Under the pieces are notes generated by a model. It did no database searches, was not told the origin of the DNA, and saw nothing but the letters and a program-made list of their open reading frames with translations. A stretch of 6,634 nucleotides of DNA from Helicobacteraceae bacterium (GTDB lineage Bacteria > Campylobacterota > Campylobacteria > Campylobacterales > SZUA-545), in the NCBI GenBank assembly GCA_031282285.1, contig JAITEA010000229.1, forward strand, positions 1 through 6,634. The letters are read 5' to 3'. Position numbers and translations under genes: made by a program. Below, in pieces: positions 1 through 6,326 of the stretch (its first letter is position 1; each line of letters begins with the position of its first letter).

Positions 1-278
1 ATTGTACGCAAACGCCGCTCTATCCCGGGCGAGGAGACTTCCAGCGCGTATTCGCCGTCGATCGGCGGCGTTAAATCCAGCAGCGGAGAGAGAGCGCGGC
101 TTACTTTGGCGCACAGCTCGATGTCCGCGCCGCCCTCGCGATCGATATAGACGCGGTAGATTTTCCGCCCGCCCTCGCTTGCCGTTTCAATATCGTACAG
201 CCTCGCGCCTAGGCTTGCGATCAGCGCCGCGATCTGCTCCTCCAAACCCGATTGGTCTGATTGGCTCGACTGGCTCAT
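1..278 (-). CDS. rimP: Ribosome maturation factor RimP, 5' part only (cut by window edge)
   Basis: RimP binds the 30S subunit in the cytoplasm and helps its late maturation. The reading frame is open from the ATG at 278 to the window edge, giving 92 residues; the C-terminal half lies outside. The product carries the hallmark RimP motif LEVSSPGIERRLR at about residues 79-91, preceded by the typical N-terminal domain with YRVYIDREGG and ALSPLLD. The ATG overlaps the rbfA stop as ATGA, and AAGAGGA lies just upstream inside the rbfA end, so translation is probably coupled. Residues 2-10 are a Ser/Gln-rich SQSSQSDQS run encoded by a 9-base tandem repeat and probably form a disordered tail. A downstream TTG at residue 12 is a possible alternative start but has no visible ribosome site. 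It is the last visible gene of the infB unit. Identification is secure from the motif and the neighbours. Confidence 0.93.
   Translation of the reverse strand, partial: MSQSSQSDQSGLEEQIAALIASLGARLYDIETASEGGRKIYRVYIDREGGADIELCAKVSRALSPLLDLTPPIDGEYALEVSSPGIERRLRT
250..276. repeat. Three imperfect 9-bp tandem repeats at the rimP start
   Basis: Plus-strand units are gattggtct (250-258), gattggctc (259-267) and gactggctc (268-276), differing at one to three positions. Read on the minus strand they encode the tripeptides SQS, SQS and DQS directly after the rimP start Met. A multiple of three bases keeps the frame, so copy-number change would only lengthen or shorten the RimP tail. With only three copies, chance duplication within a low-complexity tail is possible. 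Confidence 0.6.
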
Positions 279-628
279 TTATCCTCTTTTATGCGCGCGA
301 AGATCGCATCCAGCCGCGCCGCGCTCTCTAGCGACTCGTCAAACTTAAAATGCAGCGCGGGCGCCTGCCGCCACCCCTGCGCCGCCGCGATATAGGAGCC
401 TATATAGCCGCTCGCCTTTTTCAGCTTCGACAAGAGCCGCGCCCGTTCGCTCGGCGCGACGCCGCTTGAGTCGATCAGGATCGTTGCGTCCTTTTTGCCC
501 CGCGCCAAAATCGCCTCCGTAGCGTTGAGCGAGGCAAGCTCCTCGTCGCTCAGGCTCGCGATCGCCTCGCGTAGCCTCTCGTACAGCGCGCTCTGCGCCC
601 GCTGAAGCCGAATCTTCGGATCGACCAC
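275..628 (-). CDS. rbfA: 30S ribosome-binding factor A (RbfA)
   Basis: RbfA is a small cytoplasmic KH-fold protein that binds the 30S subunit and assists 16S rRNA 5'-end processing and late assembly. The product is 117 residues, a normal length for the family. It starts with IRLQRAQSALYERLREAI, the usual N-terminal helix, has a central AILARGKKDATILID strand region and a KLKKASGYIGSYIA helix, and ends with PALHFKFDESLESAARLDAIF, matching the family's P-x-L-x-F-x-F-D-x-S-hhh-x3-hh-x-I signature. The start is GTG at 628, whose G is also the last base of the infB TAG stop (TAGTG). The Shine-Dalgarno-like GAGGCGG lies in the infB end about 6 bases upstream. The stop overlaps the rimP ATG. It lies between infB and rimP, the order common in bacteria. 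Confidence is high. Confidence 0.93.
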   Translation of the reverse strand: MVDPKIRLQRAQSALYERLREAIASLSDEELASLNATEAILARGKKDATILIDSSGVAPSERARLLSKLKKASGYIGSYIAAAQGWRQAPALHFKFDESLESAARLDAIFARIKEDK

Positions 629-3213
629 TATTTTACCGCCTCAAACACCGCTTCGACCTCGACGGATTTGTATATCTCGATCAGATCGCCGGTTCTCGCG
701 TCGTTGAACCCGCTAAGCCCCACGCCGCACTCAAAGCCCTTGCCGACCTCTTTCGCGTCGTCCTTGAAGCGCCTGAGCGTCTCGACGACGCCTTTATATA
801 CCTCGTTTTCGCCGCGCGTAACCCGCGCTATAGCGCCCCGCGCCGCCACGCCGTCGATCACCATGCAACCGGCGATCTTGCCGAGTTTGGGTATGTCGAA
901 AACCTGACGCACCTCGGCTTTGCCGATCAATTGCTCTTTGGTTACTTTGCTGAGCATACCGCCAAGCAGCGCGCTCACATCGTCGAGCAGATCGTAGATC
1001 ACATCGTAGCTTTTGATGGTTACGCCAAGCGCTTTGGCGCGATCTTTGATGATCTGCGAAGGTTTGATGTGGAAGCCCAGAATCACAGCGTGTTCGCTCG
1101 CGCCCGCCAGCGCCAGATCGCTGGCGCTAATCTCGCCCACCGCCGAATGGACGATCTCCGCTTTGACCTCGGCGTTTTTGAGCTTGGTAATCGACGATGC
1201 GATCGCCTCCAGCGCGCCCTGCGCGTCGGCTTTCAGTATGATGGGCAGCCGTTTCAGCTTGCCTTCGGCGATCAGCTCGCCAAGGTCTTCCAGCGTCGCC
1301 TTAGTCGATAGCGACAGGGCGCGGCTTCGTTCGTAATCGGCGCGTTTCTGCGCGTAGCGTTTAGCCGTTTCCAGATCGTCCATAGCGATAAGATAGTCGC
1401 CGCTGGCGGGCGTGATGTCAAGCCCCACGATCCGCCCCGCCTCGCTTGGATTGAGCTTTTTGATCTGCGCGCCGCGATCATTGACTATGGCTCGTATGCG
1501 TCCAAACGCCGTTCCCGCGACCACATTATCGCCCGCGTGAAGCGTGCCGTTTCGCACGATCACGGTGGCGACCGGTCCGCGCCCCTTTTCAAGCGAGCTT
1601 TCGATCACGACCGCTTTGGCGCGCGTGTCGCGCTCGGCTTTGAGCTCCATCACCTCCGCCTGTAGCAAAATCGTCTCCAGCAGGCTTTCCACGCCAAGAC
1701 CCGTTTTCGCCGACACGCCCACGCACTCGGCGTCGCCGCCCCACTCGTGCGGCGTCAGCCCCGCTTCGGCAAGCTCCGCTTTAACCTTGTCGGGATTGGC
1801 GGAGGGTTTGTCCATCTTGTTGATCGCGACGATGATCGGGCATTTTGACGCTCTGGCGTGGCTGATCGCCTCTTTGGTCTGCGGCATTACGCCGTCGTCG
1901 GCGGCGACTACGATAACGACTATATCGGTGATCGTGGCGCCGCGCGCGCGCATCTGGCTGAACGCCTCGTGCCCGGGCGTGTCGATAAAGGTGATATGCT
2001 TGTCGTTTTTCACGACCGTATAGGCGCCGATATGCTGCGTGATGCCGCCCGCCTCGCCGCTTGCCACGCGAGACTCCCTGATGTAATCGAGCAACGAGGT
2101 TTTGCCGTGATCGACGTGCCCCATAATCGTAACGATAGGCGGGCGCGTCTGCGCGGCGTGATGGCGATCTTTATGTTCGTCGTTGTACAGCGCCACATAA
2201 TCAAGCTCTTCCGCCGCGTCTTTGGTGCGTACCTCCACGCCAAACTCGTCGGCTAAAATCTCGATCGCGTCCTTGCCGAGAAAGTCGTTTTTGGTAACCA
2301 TCATACCCAGCTCGAACAGCTTTTTGATCACCGCCGCGATCGGCTGGTTGATCAGATCGGCAAACTCGTAAACGCGCACATCCTCGTTGATCTCAGCTAC
2401 GCTGATCGCGGCTTTCTGATCGCGCTCTCTGGCGATCGGGCGCGGACGCCTTCGCCTGCCGCGGGAGATGTTGCCGTCCCCGCCGCCGCCCGTTACGCGG
2501 TTTACGCCGCCGCCGATTTTGGCTTTCTCGTAGTCGCGTTTGGCGTTGCGCTGGTTGCGCTCCTGCTCGATGAGAAAATCGCTCACGCCGATCGAGAGAT
2601 CGGGCATAACGACCATATTCTCCTCAAAGTGATCGTAGCCGCCCAGATCGCGATCGCGCAGGATTTCGATCTTGTGCCCCTGCTCTTTTTTGGCGGCGTT
2701 GGCGGCGCTTTTGCGCTCCCTTCGCGGTCTGCGCTCGTCGTCGGCGGCGCTTACGGCGATCTTGTGCCTGCCGTATCCGTGCGCGAAAGCCTCGCTTGTC
2801 CGCTCCGCCGCCGCTGGCTGGACGGGCGCGATCGGGCGCTTTTTGTTTACGATGGTAAGCCCCGCGCTTTTTCTGGCGATCTCAATCGGGCGGACGATCG
2901 GCTTTGGCTGCGGCTCCTCTTTTTTGGCAGGCGGCGGCGCGACTCTGACTTCCGGCTTTTTGTTTTCGGCTGGCTTATGGCGCTTTTTTTCGTCTTTGGA
3001 ATCGTCGCGCTTTGGCGTTTGAGCCGTCTCCGGTTTCGCGGCGACCTCGGTTACGCCTTTGATAAGGTACTGCGCCAGCCGCTCGGCTTGCTCTATGGTA
3101 ACCGAGCTTTGCTGCGACTTTGCCGCGATTCCAAGCGCTTTGCACGCGTCGAGAACCTCTTTGGGTTTCTTCGCCGCCTCTAGCGCGACTTCCGTAATTT
3201 TCACTGTACTCAA
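628..3213 (-). CDS. infB: Translation initiation factor IF-2
   Basis: IF2 is the GTPase that brings fMet-tRNA to the 30S subunit and promotes 70S joining. From the TTG at 3213 the product is 861 residues, typical for Campylobacterota. Approximate domains: an IF2_N module (residues 3-52, VKITEVALEAAKKPKEVLD); a long Lys/Pro/Ala/Arg-rich linker (60-260) ending in a Gly-rich then RGRRRRPRP stretch; a second IF2_N-like module (277-329); the G domain (359-526) with G1 GHVDHGKT (365-372), G2 around Thr392 in GGITQHIG, G3 DTPGH (411-415), G4 NKMD (465-468) and G5 SAK (501-503); then the beta-barrel and C-terminal domains, ending in the C2 fMet-tRNA-binding region with FECGVGLSGFND. All GTPase motifs are intact. 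The open frame extends 18 codons upstream to a TTG at 3267, but AAAGGAG 8 bases before the TTG at 3213 and family alignment favour the shorter start. That TTG overlaps the ylxR TGA as TTGA. Confidence 0.97.
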   Translation of the reverse strand: MSTVKITEVALEAAKKPKEVLDACKALGIAAKSQQSSVTIEQAERLAQYLIKGVTEVAAKPETAQTPKRDDSKDEKKRHKPAENKKPEVRVAPPPAKKEEPQPKPIVRPIEIARKSAGLTIVNKKRPIAPVQPAAAERTSEAFAHGYGRHKIAVSAADDERRPRRERKSAANAAKKEQGHKIEILRDRDLGGYDHFEENMVVMPDLSIGVSDFLIEQERNQRNAKRDYEKAKIGGGVNRVTGGGGDGNISRGRRRRPRPIARERDQKAAISVAEINEDVRVYEFADLINQPIAAVIKKLFELGMMVTKNDFLGKDAIEILADEFGVEVRTKDAAEELDYVALYNDEHKDRHHAAQTRPPIVTIMGHVDHGKTSLLDYIRESRVASGEAGGITQHIGAYTVVKNDKHITFIDTPGHEAFSQMRARGATITDIVVIVVAADDGVMPQTKEAISHARASKCPIIVAINKMDKPSANPDKVKAELAEAGLTPHEWGGDAECVGVSAKTGLGVESLLETILLQAEVMELKAERDTRAKAVVIESSLEKGRGPVATVIVRNGTLHAGDNVVAGTAFGRIRAIVNDRGAQIKKLNPSEAGRIVGLDITPASGDYLIAMDDLETAKRYAQKRADYERSRALSLSTKATLEDLGELIAEGKLKRLPIILKADAQGALEAIASSITKLKNAEVKAEIVHSAVGEISASDLALAGASEHAVILGFHIKPSQIIKDRAKALGVTIKSYDVIYDLLDDVSALLGGMLSKVTKEQLIGKAEVRQVFDIPKLGKIAGCMVIDGVAARGAIARVTRGENEVYKGVVETLRRFKDDAKEVGKGFECGVGLSGFNDARTGDLIEIYKSVEVEAVFEAVK

Positions 3214-3440
3214 GCGAGTTTCTCCTTTAACGACTCGATCAACCCTATATCGACCTCTTTTTTGCAATGACGGGCGATCTGTTTTGAGAGTTTAGGCGCG
3301 GTTACGCATTTCGCGCAAAGATAGAAACTACGCCCTCTGTTTGCGTATGCAACCACCCGATTATCCGCGCACTGAAATCGATAAAGCGTCTTCTGCTCAA
3401 ACTTACCGCGACAGGCGACGCAGGTTCTGATCGGCGACAT
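3210..3440 (-). CDS. ylxR: YlxR (DUF448) family RNA-binding protein, RnpM-like
   Basis: This is a 76-residue small basic protein of the YlxR/DUF448 family, with the signature RTCVACRGKF near the N-terminus (residues 5-14) and GRSFYLCAKC (about 36-45). Cys7, Cys10, Cys42 and Cys45 form two CxxC pairs, which could bind a metal; that is inference. In Firmicutes, YlxR (renamed RnpM) binds nucleic acid and modulates RNase P; whether that holds here is unknown. It lies directly upstream of infB and its TGA overlaps the infB TTG, the usual neighbourhood for this family. The ATG at 3440 gives the expected N-terminus (MSPIRTCVACR). No Shine-Dalgarno sequence precedes it, but a perfect TATAAT lies 9 bases upstream, so transcription from there would give an almost leaderless mRNA. 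Confidence 0.88.
   Translation of the reverse strand: MSPIRTCVACRGKFEQKTLYRFQCADNRVVAYANRGRSFYLCAKCVTAPKLSKQIARHCKKEVDIGLIESLKEKLA
3222..3228 (-). promoter_or_regulatory. Shine-Dalgarno site that fixes the infB TTG start
   Basis: AAAGGAG on the minus strand lies 8 bases before the TTG at 3213-3211. No ATG lies near the family-expected N-terminus. The next candidate, GTG at residue 4, would be 17 bases from the site, which is too far. The site lies inside the last codons of ylxR, so infB initiation is probably coupled to ylxR translation. Confidence 0.8.
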
Positions 3441-3449
3441 TGGGCGCGG

Positions 3450-3455
3450 ATTATA
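3450..3455 (-). promoter_or_regulatory. Candidate -10 box (TATAAT) for a ylxR-infB-rbfA-rimP promoter
   Basis: A perfect TATAAT on the minus strand sits in the 20-base gap between thrB and ylxR. Only 9 bases separate it from the ylxR ATG, so transcription would start within about 0-5 bases of the start codon. No good -35 is visible at 16-18 bases (the region reads CGCTCGC), but Campylobacterota sigma-70 promoters usually lack a conserved -35. In G+C-rich DNA a chance TATAAT in the widest gap of the gene run is unlikely but not excluded. Confidence 0.4.
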
Positions 3456-3460
3456 CCCAG

Positions 3461-4345
3461 CTATGCTTGAGAGCGAGCGCCAAGCGCGTCGAACTCGAAA
3501 ATTTCCGTGCGAAACGCGGGGAAAGTTTCGCGCAGAACGAAGGCGATCTTCTGCGCCTCGTCGTCGTTGGCGGCGAGGCTGAAAAAGCTCGATCCGCTGC
3601 CGCTGAGCGTCGCGCTGAGCGCGCCGGCTTCAAAGGCTACGCGCTGAACCTCGAACAACTGCGGCAGCAGGCGCATTCTCACCGTCTGATGCAATCTGTC
3701 CGCGCACGCCTCGCGCAGCAGATCGTAATCCTTGCTCAGCAACGCGGCGGTCAGCAGCGAGCTGTGCGCGATATTGAACGCCGCGTCCTCGATCCTCACC
3801 CTCTTGGGCAGCGCGTTTCGGCTGAATCTGGTGGAGATCGACTTGTTGGGAATGGTGATAACGGCTCTAAGCTCCTCGTCCAGACAAGCGCGGCTGAAGA
3901 CGACGCTCTTATCCTGAAGCGCGCAGACGCAAAAGCCGCCGAAAACGGCGGGCGTGATGTTGTCGGGGTGGGATTCGTAGGTTAGCGCCTCGTTTAGAAT
4001 CTCGCGCCCGTCGACCGGCGCGTTTGCCATCAGCCGCGCCGCCGTGAGCGCCGAAACGATCGCCGCCGACGAGCTGCCAAGCCCGCGGGAGAGCGGAATG
4101 TTGTTTTCAAAGCGGAAGCGAAAGGTATCCTCCGCGCCGGTCAGGCGTTTGTAGGTTTTATAGAATATGTTCAAAAAGGCGTTGCCGTTTTTGGTTTTCA
4201 AAAACCGCGCGCCCTCTCCGCGCACGGAGACGCTGAAAAACTTGGAGGGCGCGATCTCCGCCTTGTTGTAAAACTTGAGCGCCACGCCTAAGGAGTCAAA
4301 CCCGGGTCCCATATTGGCGCTTGTAGCGGGGACGATAATAGTCAA
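3461..4345 (-). CDS. thrB: Homoserine kinase (ThrB)
   Basis: ThrB phosphorylates L-homoserine with ATP to O-phospho-L-homoserine, the step before threonine synthase. The 294-residue product has the GHMP-kinase motifs in order: VPATSANMGPGFDSLG (5-20), the ATP-binding loop PLSRGLGSSSAA (84-95), ESHPDN (124-129), and the C-terminal LSGSGSSFFSL (247-257). Length and motif spacing are normal and no key residue looks lost. The start is TTG at 4345: AAAGGA lies 6 bases upstream across the tsaB stop, and the family begins only a few residues before VPATSAN, while the first ATG in frame (Met12) would cut into motif 1. There are 10 bases between the tsaB stop and this start. Its place in a translation/envelope cluster is the known Campylobacterota arrangement and suggests no direct pathway link. 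Confidence 0.95.
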   Translation of the reverse strand: MTIIVPATSANMGPGFDSLGVALKFYNKAEIAPSKFFSVSVRGEGARFLKTKNGNAFLNIFYKTYKRLTGAEDTFRFRFENNIPLSRGLGSSSAAIVSALTAARLMANAPVDGREILNEALTYESHPDNITPAVFGGFCVCALQDKSVVFSRACLDEELRAVITIPNKSISTRFSRNALPKRVRIEDAAFNIAHSSLLTAALLSKDYDLLREACADRLHQTVRMRLLPQLFEVQRVAFEAGALSATLSGSGSSFFSLAANDDEAQKIAFVLRETFPAFRTEIFEFDALGARSQA

Positions 4346-4351
4346 ATAGTT

Positions 4352-4357
4352 TCCTTT
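4352..4357 (-). promoter_or_regulatory. Shine-Dalgarno site that fixes the thrB TTG start
   Basis: AAAGGA on the minus strand overlaps the tsaB TAA stop and sits 6 bases before the TTG at 4345-4343. It supports TTG as the thrB start where no suitable ATG exists, and its overlap with the upstream stop codon suggests reinitiation or coupling. Confidence 0.75.
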
Positions 4358-4814
4358 AAGCCGCGTTTAACAGATAGTTTGGAAGCGTCTGATCGCTAAA
4401 TATCCGCGTATCGAGCCGCTTTGGAAGCGCTAGCGTCTCCTCGAACGGCTCGTCGAAAGCCGCGATCTCGATCCTCTCGCCGTTTTTGACAAACCGCCGT
4501 TTTCCGTGAGCCAAAATGGGGCGATCGCCGCTCAGCGCGAAGCTATCCGCCGCCAGAAACTCGATATCTCTGGCAAGCGCGAAGGTTTTGCAAAATAGAT
4601 AGCTCAACTTCAGCCCCGTAAAACTGCCCGGACCTCTGGCATAGAGCAGTTTTGCGATCTTGTAGCGATCGTCGAGCGCCTTTGCGATCGGGTACAACCC
4701 TTCGGTCAGCGGCGCGGCGATCTCGAAACTTTCCAGCAGGCAGCCCTCGTCGTTATAAACTCCGATCAGCGCGGGTCTTGAGGCGCCTATAAGCAGTATA
4801 GTCGCGTTAAGCAA
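4356..4814 (-). CDS. tsaB: TsaB-like protein (tRNA t6A biosynthesis), short form
   Basis: TsaB is the non-catalytic ASKHA-fold partner of TsaD and TsaE in making N6-threonylcarbamoyladenosine at position 37 of ANN-decoding tRNAs. The 152-residue product has an N-terminal actin-like strand pair (ATILLIGASRPALIGVYND) and the family motif ARGPGSFTGLKLSY (residues 59-72), followed by the CKTFALA helix. E. coli TsaB is about 230 residues, so the second half is much reduced here; from memory the Helicobacter and Campylobacter homologues at this locus are similarly short. The start is a TTG at 4814 preceded by GGAGAGAG inside the lpxC end, and it overlaps lpxC by 8 bases. The frame is intact, so this looks like a reduced family member and not a broken gene. 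Assignment to TsaB rests mainly on the GPGSFTGLK motif and locus. Confidence 0.82.
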   Translation of the reverse strand: MLNATILLIGASRPALIGVYNDEGCLLESFEIAAPLTEGLYPIAKALDDRYKIAKLLYARGPGSFTGLKLSYLFCKTFALARDIEFLAADSFALSGDRPILAHGKRRFVKNGERIEIAAFDEPFEETLALPKRLDTRIFSDQTLPNYLLNAA

Positions 4815-5697
4815 ACGCTCTCTCCAGCTCTTTTGCCGCCGATTTGGCGCCTTCCACCTCGACGATCTTATAGGCTTCAGGATCGCTAAGCAGCGCCTTT
4901 ACCAGCAGGTGGTTGATATGGTGGCTGCCCGCGAACGCCTCGTAACGCCCCAGAAACGGCGCGCCCAGAAACGCCATATCGCCGATCGCGTCAAGTATCT
5001 TGTGTCGCGCGAACTCGTCGGCAAATCTCAGCCCCTCGGCGTTGAGCACCCGCTTTTCGTCCAGCACGATCGCGTTGTCCAGACTGCCGCCAAGCCCTTT
5101 GCCGATAGATCGCATATAATCGACCTCCTTCAAGAACCCGAAGGTTCTGGCGCGGGCGATCTCCTTGATATAGTTTTCTTTTGAGAATAAGAAGCGGTAT
5201 TGCTGCCTGCGGATCGCGGGGTGGTCAAAATTGATCTCAAAAAGTATCTCGCTGGTTTTGTAAGGCAGAAGCCGCGCGAACTTGTCGCCCTGTTTGATCT
5301 CGACTGGTTTTTGGATCACGATCGCCTTTTTGGGCTTATCCTGCGCCTTGAATCCCGCCTCCTCGAACAGCAGACAGAAGCTCGCGGCGGAGCCGTCCAT
5401 AATCGGCGCTTCGTCGCCGTCGATGCCCACTTCGAGATTGTCGATCCCCATAGCCAGCGTCGCGGATAAAAAGTGTTCGATAGTGGAGATGATCGCGCCT
5501 TTGGCGCCGATCACGGTGGCAAGCCGCGTATCCACCACATTTTCAACTTTGATCGGAATCGACAAACCCAGATCGTCGCGGACAAAGACCACGCCGTAAT
5601 CCTCCGGCGCGGGGCGAAGCCGCATTCGCACGGGATTGCCGCTATGCAGCCCTATGCCCACGATCTCCACGGGTTTGGCGATGGTGTGTTGTTTCAT
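4807..5697 (-). CDS. lpxC: UDP-3-O-acyl-N-acetylglucosamine deacetylase (LpxC)
   Basis: LpxC is the zinc-dependent deacetylase that carries out the committed step of lipid A synthesis, so the organism makes a Gram-negative outer membrane. The product is 296 residues, close to the usual length of about 300. Visible landmarks are GIGLHSG (14-20), TIEHFLSA with the catalytic Glu74 and zinc ligand His75, APIMDGSAASF (97-107), RARTFGF (182-188), the second zinc site HKILDAIGD with His232 and Asp236, and the C-terminal SHHINHLLVKAL, where His259 aligns with the catalytic His of the usual GHxLN motif. A Gly to Ser change (Ser258) precedes that His. The ATG at 5697 has a strong GAGGAG 5 bases upstream and overlaps the minC stop as ATGA. 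Its 3' end overlaps tsaB by 8 bases. Confidence 0.97.
   Translation of the reverse strand: MKQHTIAKPVEIVGIGLHSGNPVRMRLRPAPEDYGVVFVRDDLGLSIPIKVENVVDTRLATVIGAKGAIISTIEHFLSATLAMGIDNLEVGIDGDEAPIMDGSAASFCLLFEEAGFKAQDKPKKAIVIQKPVEIKQGDKFARLLPYKTSEILFEINFDHPAIRRQQYRFLFSKENYIKEIARARTFGFLKEVDYMRSIGKGLGGSLDNAIVLDEKRVLNAEGLRFADEFARHKILDAIGDMAFLGAPFLGRYEAFAGSHHINHLLVKALLSDPEAYKIVEVEGAKSAAKELERAFA
4818..4825 (-). promoter_or_regulatory. Shine-Dalgarno site for the tsaB TTG start, inside lpxC
   Basis: GGAGAGAG on the minus strand lies within the last codons of lpxC; its GGAG is 7 bases before the TTG at 4814-4812. No ATG is available near the expected N-terminus, so this site decides the start and implies coupling with lpxC. 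Confidence 0.65.
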
Positions 5698-6266
5698 ATA
5701 TGCTCCTCGACGATAATCTCGCCGCCCGCGGCGATAAAGCGCTTCGGGCAGTTAAAAAACGCGCTTTCGTAAACGGCGTTGCGGAAGATAAACAGTCCGC
5801 CTTTGCCGACTTCCTTGACGATCGCGAACTCGCCCTGCGCGTTGCACAGCCCGTAAAGCGGCGCGAACACCAAGCAGACGCCGCGCGCGAAAATCTCCGC
5901 GCCGCTGTTGATCCGCCCCAAAAAGATCGCGTCGCCTTCCGTCTCCACGCGCTCGCCCGAACGAACGGGTCTGCGCGCGATCAGCATTCTTGGCTTTTGC
6001 GGCATTTGCGCGATCGCGTTTTCAAGCGGCGGCGGTCTGTCCGCGACCGGTTTGGTAAAAAGCCCGTGATCGCGGCTTGCCCACGCGTAGGTCAGCCCGC
6101 TTCGCTTAAGCGCGTCGTCGACGGTCTTGTCGTAATCGCCCGCGATAAGCGTCATAAAACGGCTCAAAATCGTCTTATGCGTTTCAATATAGCTCAGCGC
6201 CGTTTCAGCCTCGCCTTTTTGCAGGGCGAACTCAAAGCAACGAAGAGCGCTTTGCTTAACTTTCAT
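5694..6266 (-). CDS. minC: Septum site-determining protein MinC
   Basis: MinC, recruited to the membrane by MinD, blocks FtsZ polymerisation away from midcell. The 190-residue product has a divergent N-terminal domain (1-75), a Pro-rich linker (DRPPPLENAIAQMPQKPR, about 76-93), and the beta-helical C-terminal domain with RSGERVETEGDAIFLG (102-117) and INSGAEIFARG (119-129), clear matches to the MinC RSGxxh and GxhxxGAEhhAxG motifs. The length is shorter than the E. coli protein (about 231) and near what I recall for H. pylori. MinD and MinE are not adjacent; in Campylobacterota they are encoded elsewhere. The ATG at 6266 is the first codon of the minus-strand run, with only a weak purine stretch (AAAGAAA) upstream. 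The TGA stop overlaps the lpxC ATG. A TATAAT 32 bases upstream probably drives the operon. Confidence 0.92.
   Translation of the reverse strand: MKVKQSALRCFEFALQKGEAETALSYIETHKTILSRFMTLIAGDYDKTVDDALKRSGLTYAWASRDHGLFTKPVADRPPPLENAIAQMPQKPRMLIARRPVRSGERVETEGDAIFLGRINSGAEIFARGVCLVFAPLYGLCNAQGEFAIVKEVGKGGLFIFRNAVYESAFFNCPKRFIAAGGEIIVEEHI
5703..5708 (-). promoter_or_regulatory. Strong Shine-Dalgarno site for lpxC, inside minC
   Basis: GAGGAG on the minus strand lies in the last codons of minC and ends 5 bases before the lpxC ATG. It is among the strongest ribosome sites in the window and, with the ATGA overlap, suggests efficient coupled translation of lpxC. Confidence 0.75.
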
Positions 6267-6326
6267 TAATCGTTGTTTCTTTGGTAATTATCCGAGCGAT
6301 TATAGCCAAGCGGGACTAACGCTAGA
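6267..6326. promoter_or_regulatory. Divergent minC/ccoS intergenic region
   Basis: This 60-base stretch is locally A+T-rich compared with the rest of the window and is the only gap between divergent genes, so both promoters should lie here or extend into the gene starts. The minC -10 is TATAAT at 6304-6299. On the plus strand, TTATAG at 6300-6305 overlaps it and is a weak candidate -10 for ccoS, giving a leader of about 14 bases. If both are real, the two polymerases would compete for the same bases. No operator palindrome was recognised. Confidence 0.4.
6299..6304 (-). promoter_or_regulatory. Candidate -10 box (TATAAT) of the minC operon
   Basis: A perfect TATAAT on the minus strand in the divergent intergenic region would give a transcription start near 6292 and a leader of about 26 bases before the minC ATG. 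The -35 position (about 17 bases upstream, TTCTAG) is poor, as is common in Campylobacterota. It would serve the whole minC-to-rimP gene run. Confidence 0.5.

Noticed and set aside
2629..3183. Plus-strand open frame of 184 codons opposite the IF2 linker
   Set aside because: It is the complement of the Lys/Pro/Arg-rich linker, giving Leu/Phe/Arg-rich low complexity with no recognisable domain. The linker itself is a normal IF2 feature.
3214..3267. Upstream extension of infB to the TTG at 3267
   Set aside because: It would overlap ylxR by 58 bases, lacks family similarity, and the AAAGGAG site fits the TTG at 3213.
3441..3460. Terminator between thrB and ylxR
   Set aside because: The 20-base gap has no inverted repeat followed by a T run; a promoter element is the better reading.
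3440..3985. Plus-strand open frame of 181 codons opposite thrB
   Set aside because: No family signal; the minus-strand frame carries all GHMP-kinase motifs.
5700..6269. Long plus-strand open frame covering almost all of minC antisense
   Set aside because: It mirrors minC with no family motif and an Arg/Ala/Asp-rich composition expected from the complement of G+C-rich codons; minC has clear MinC motifs.
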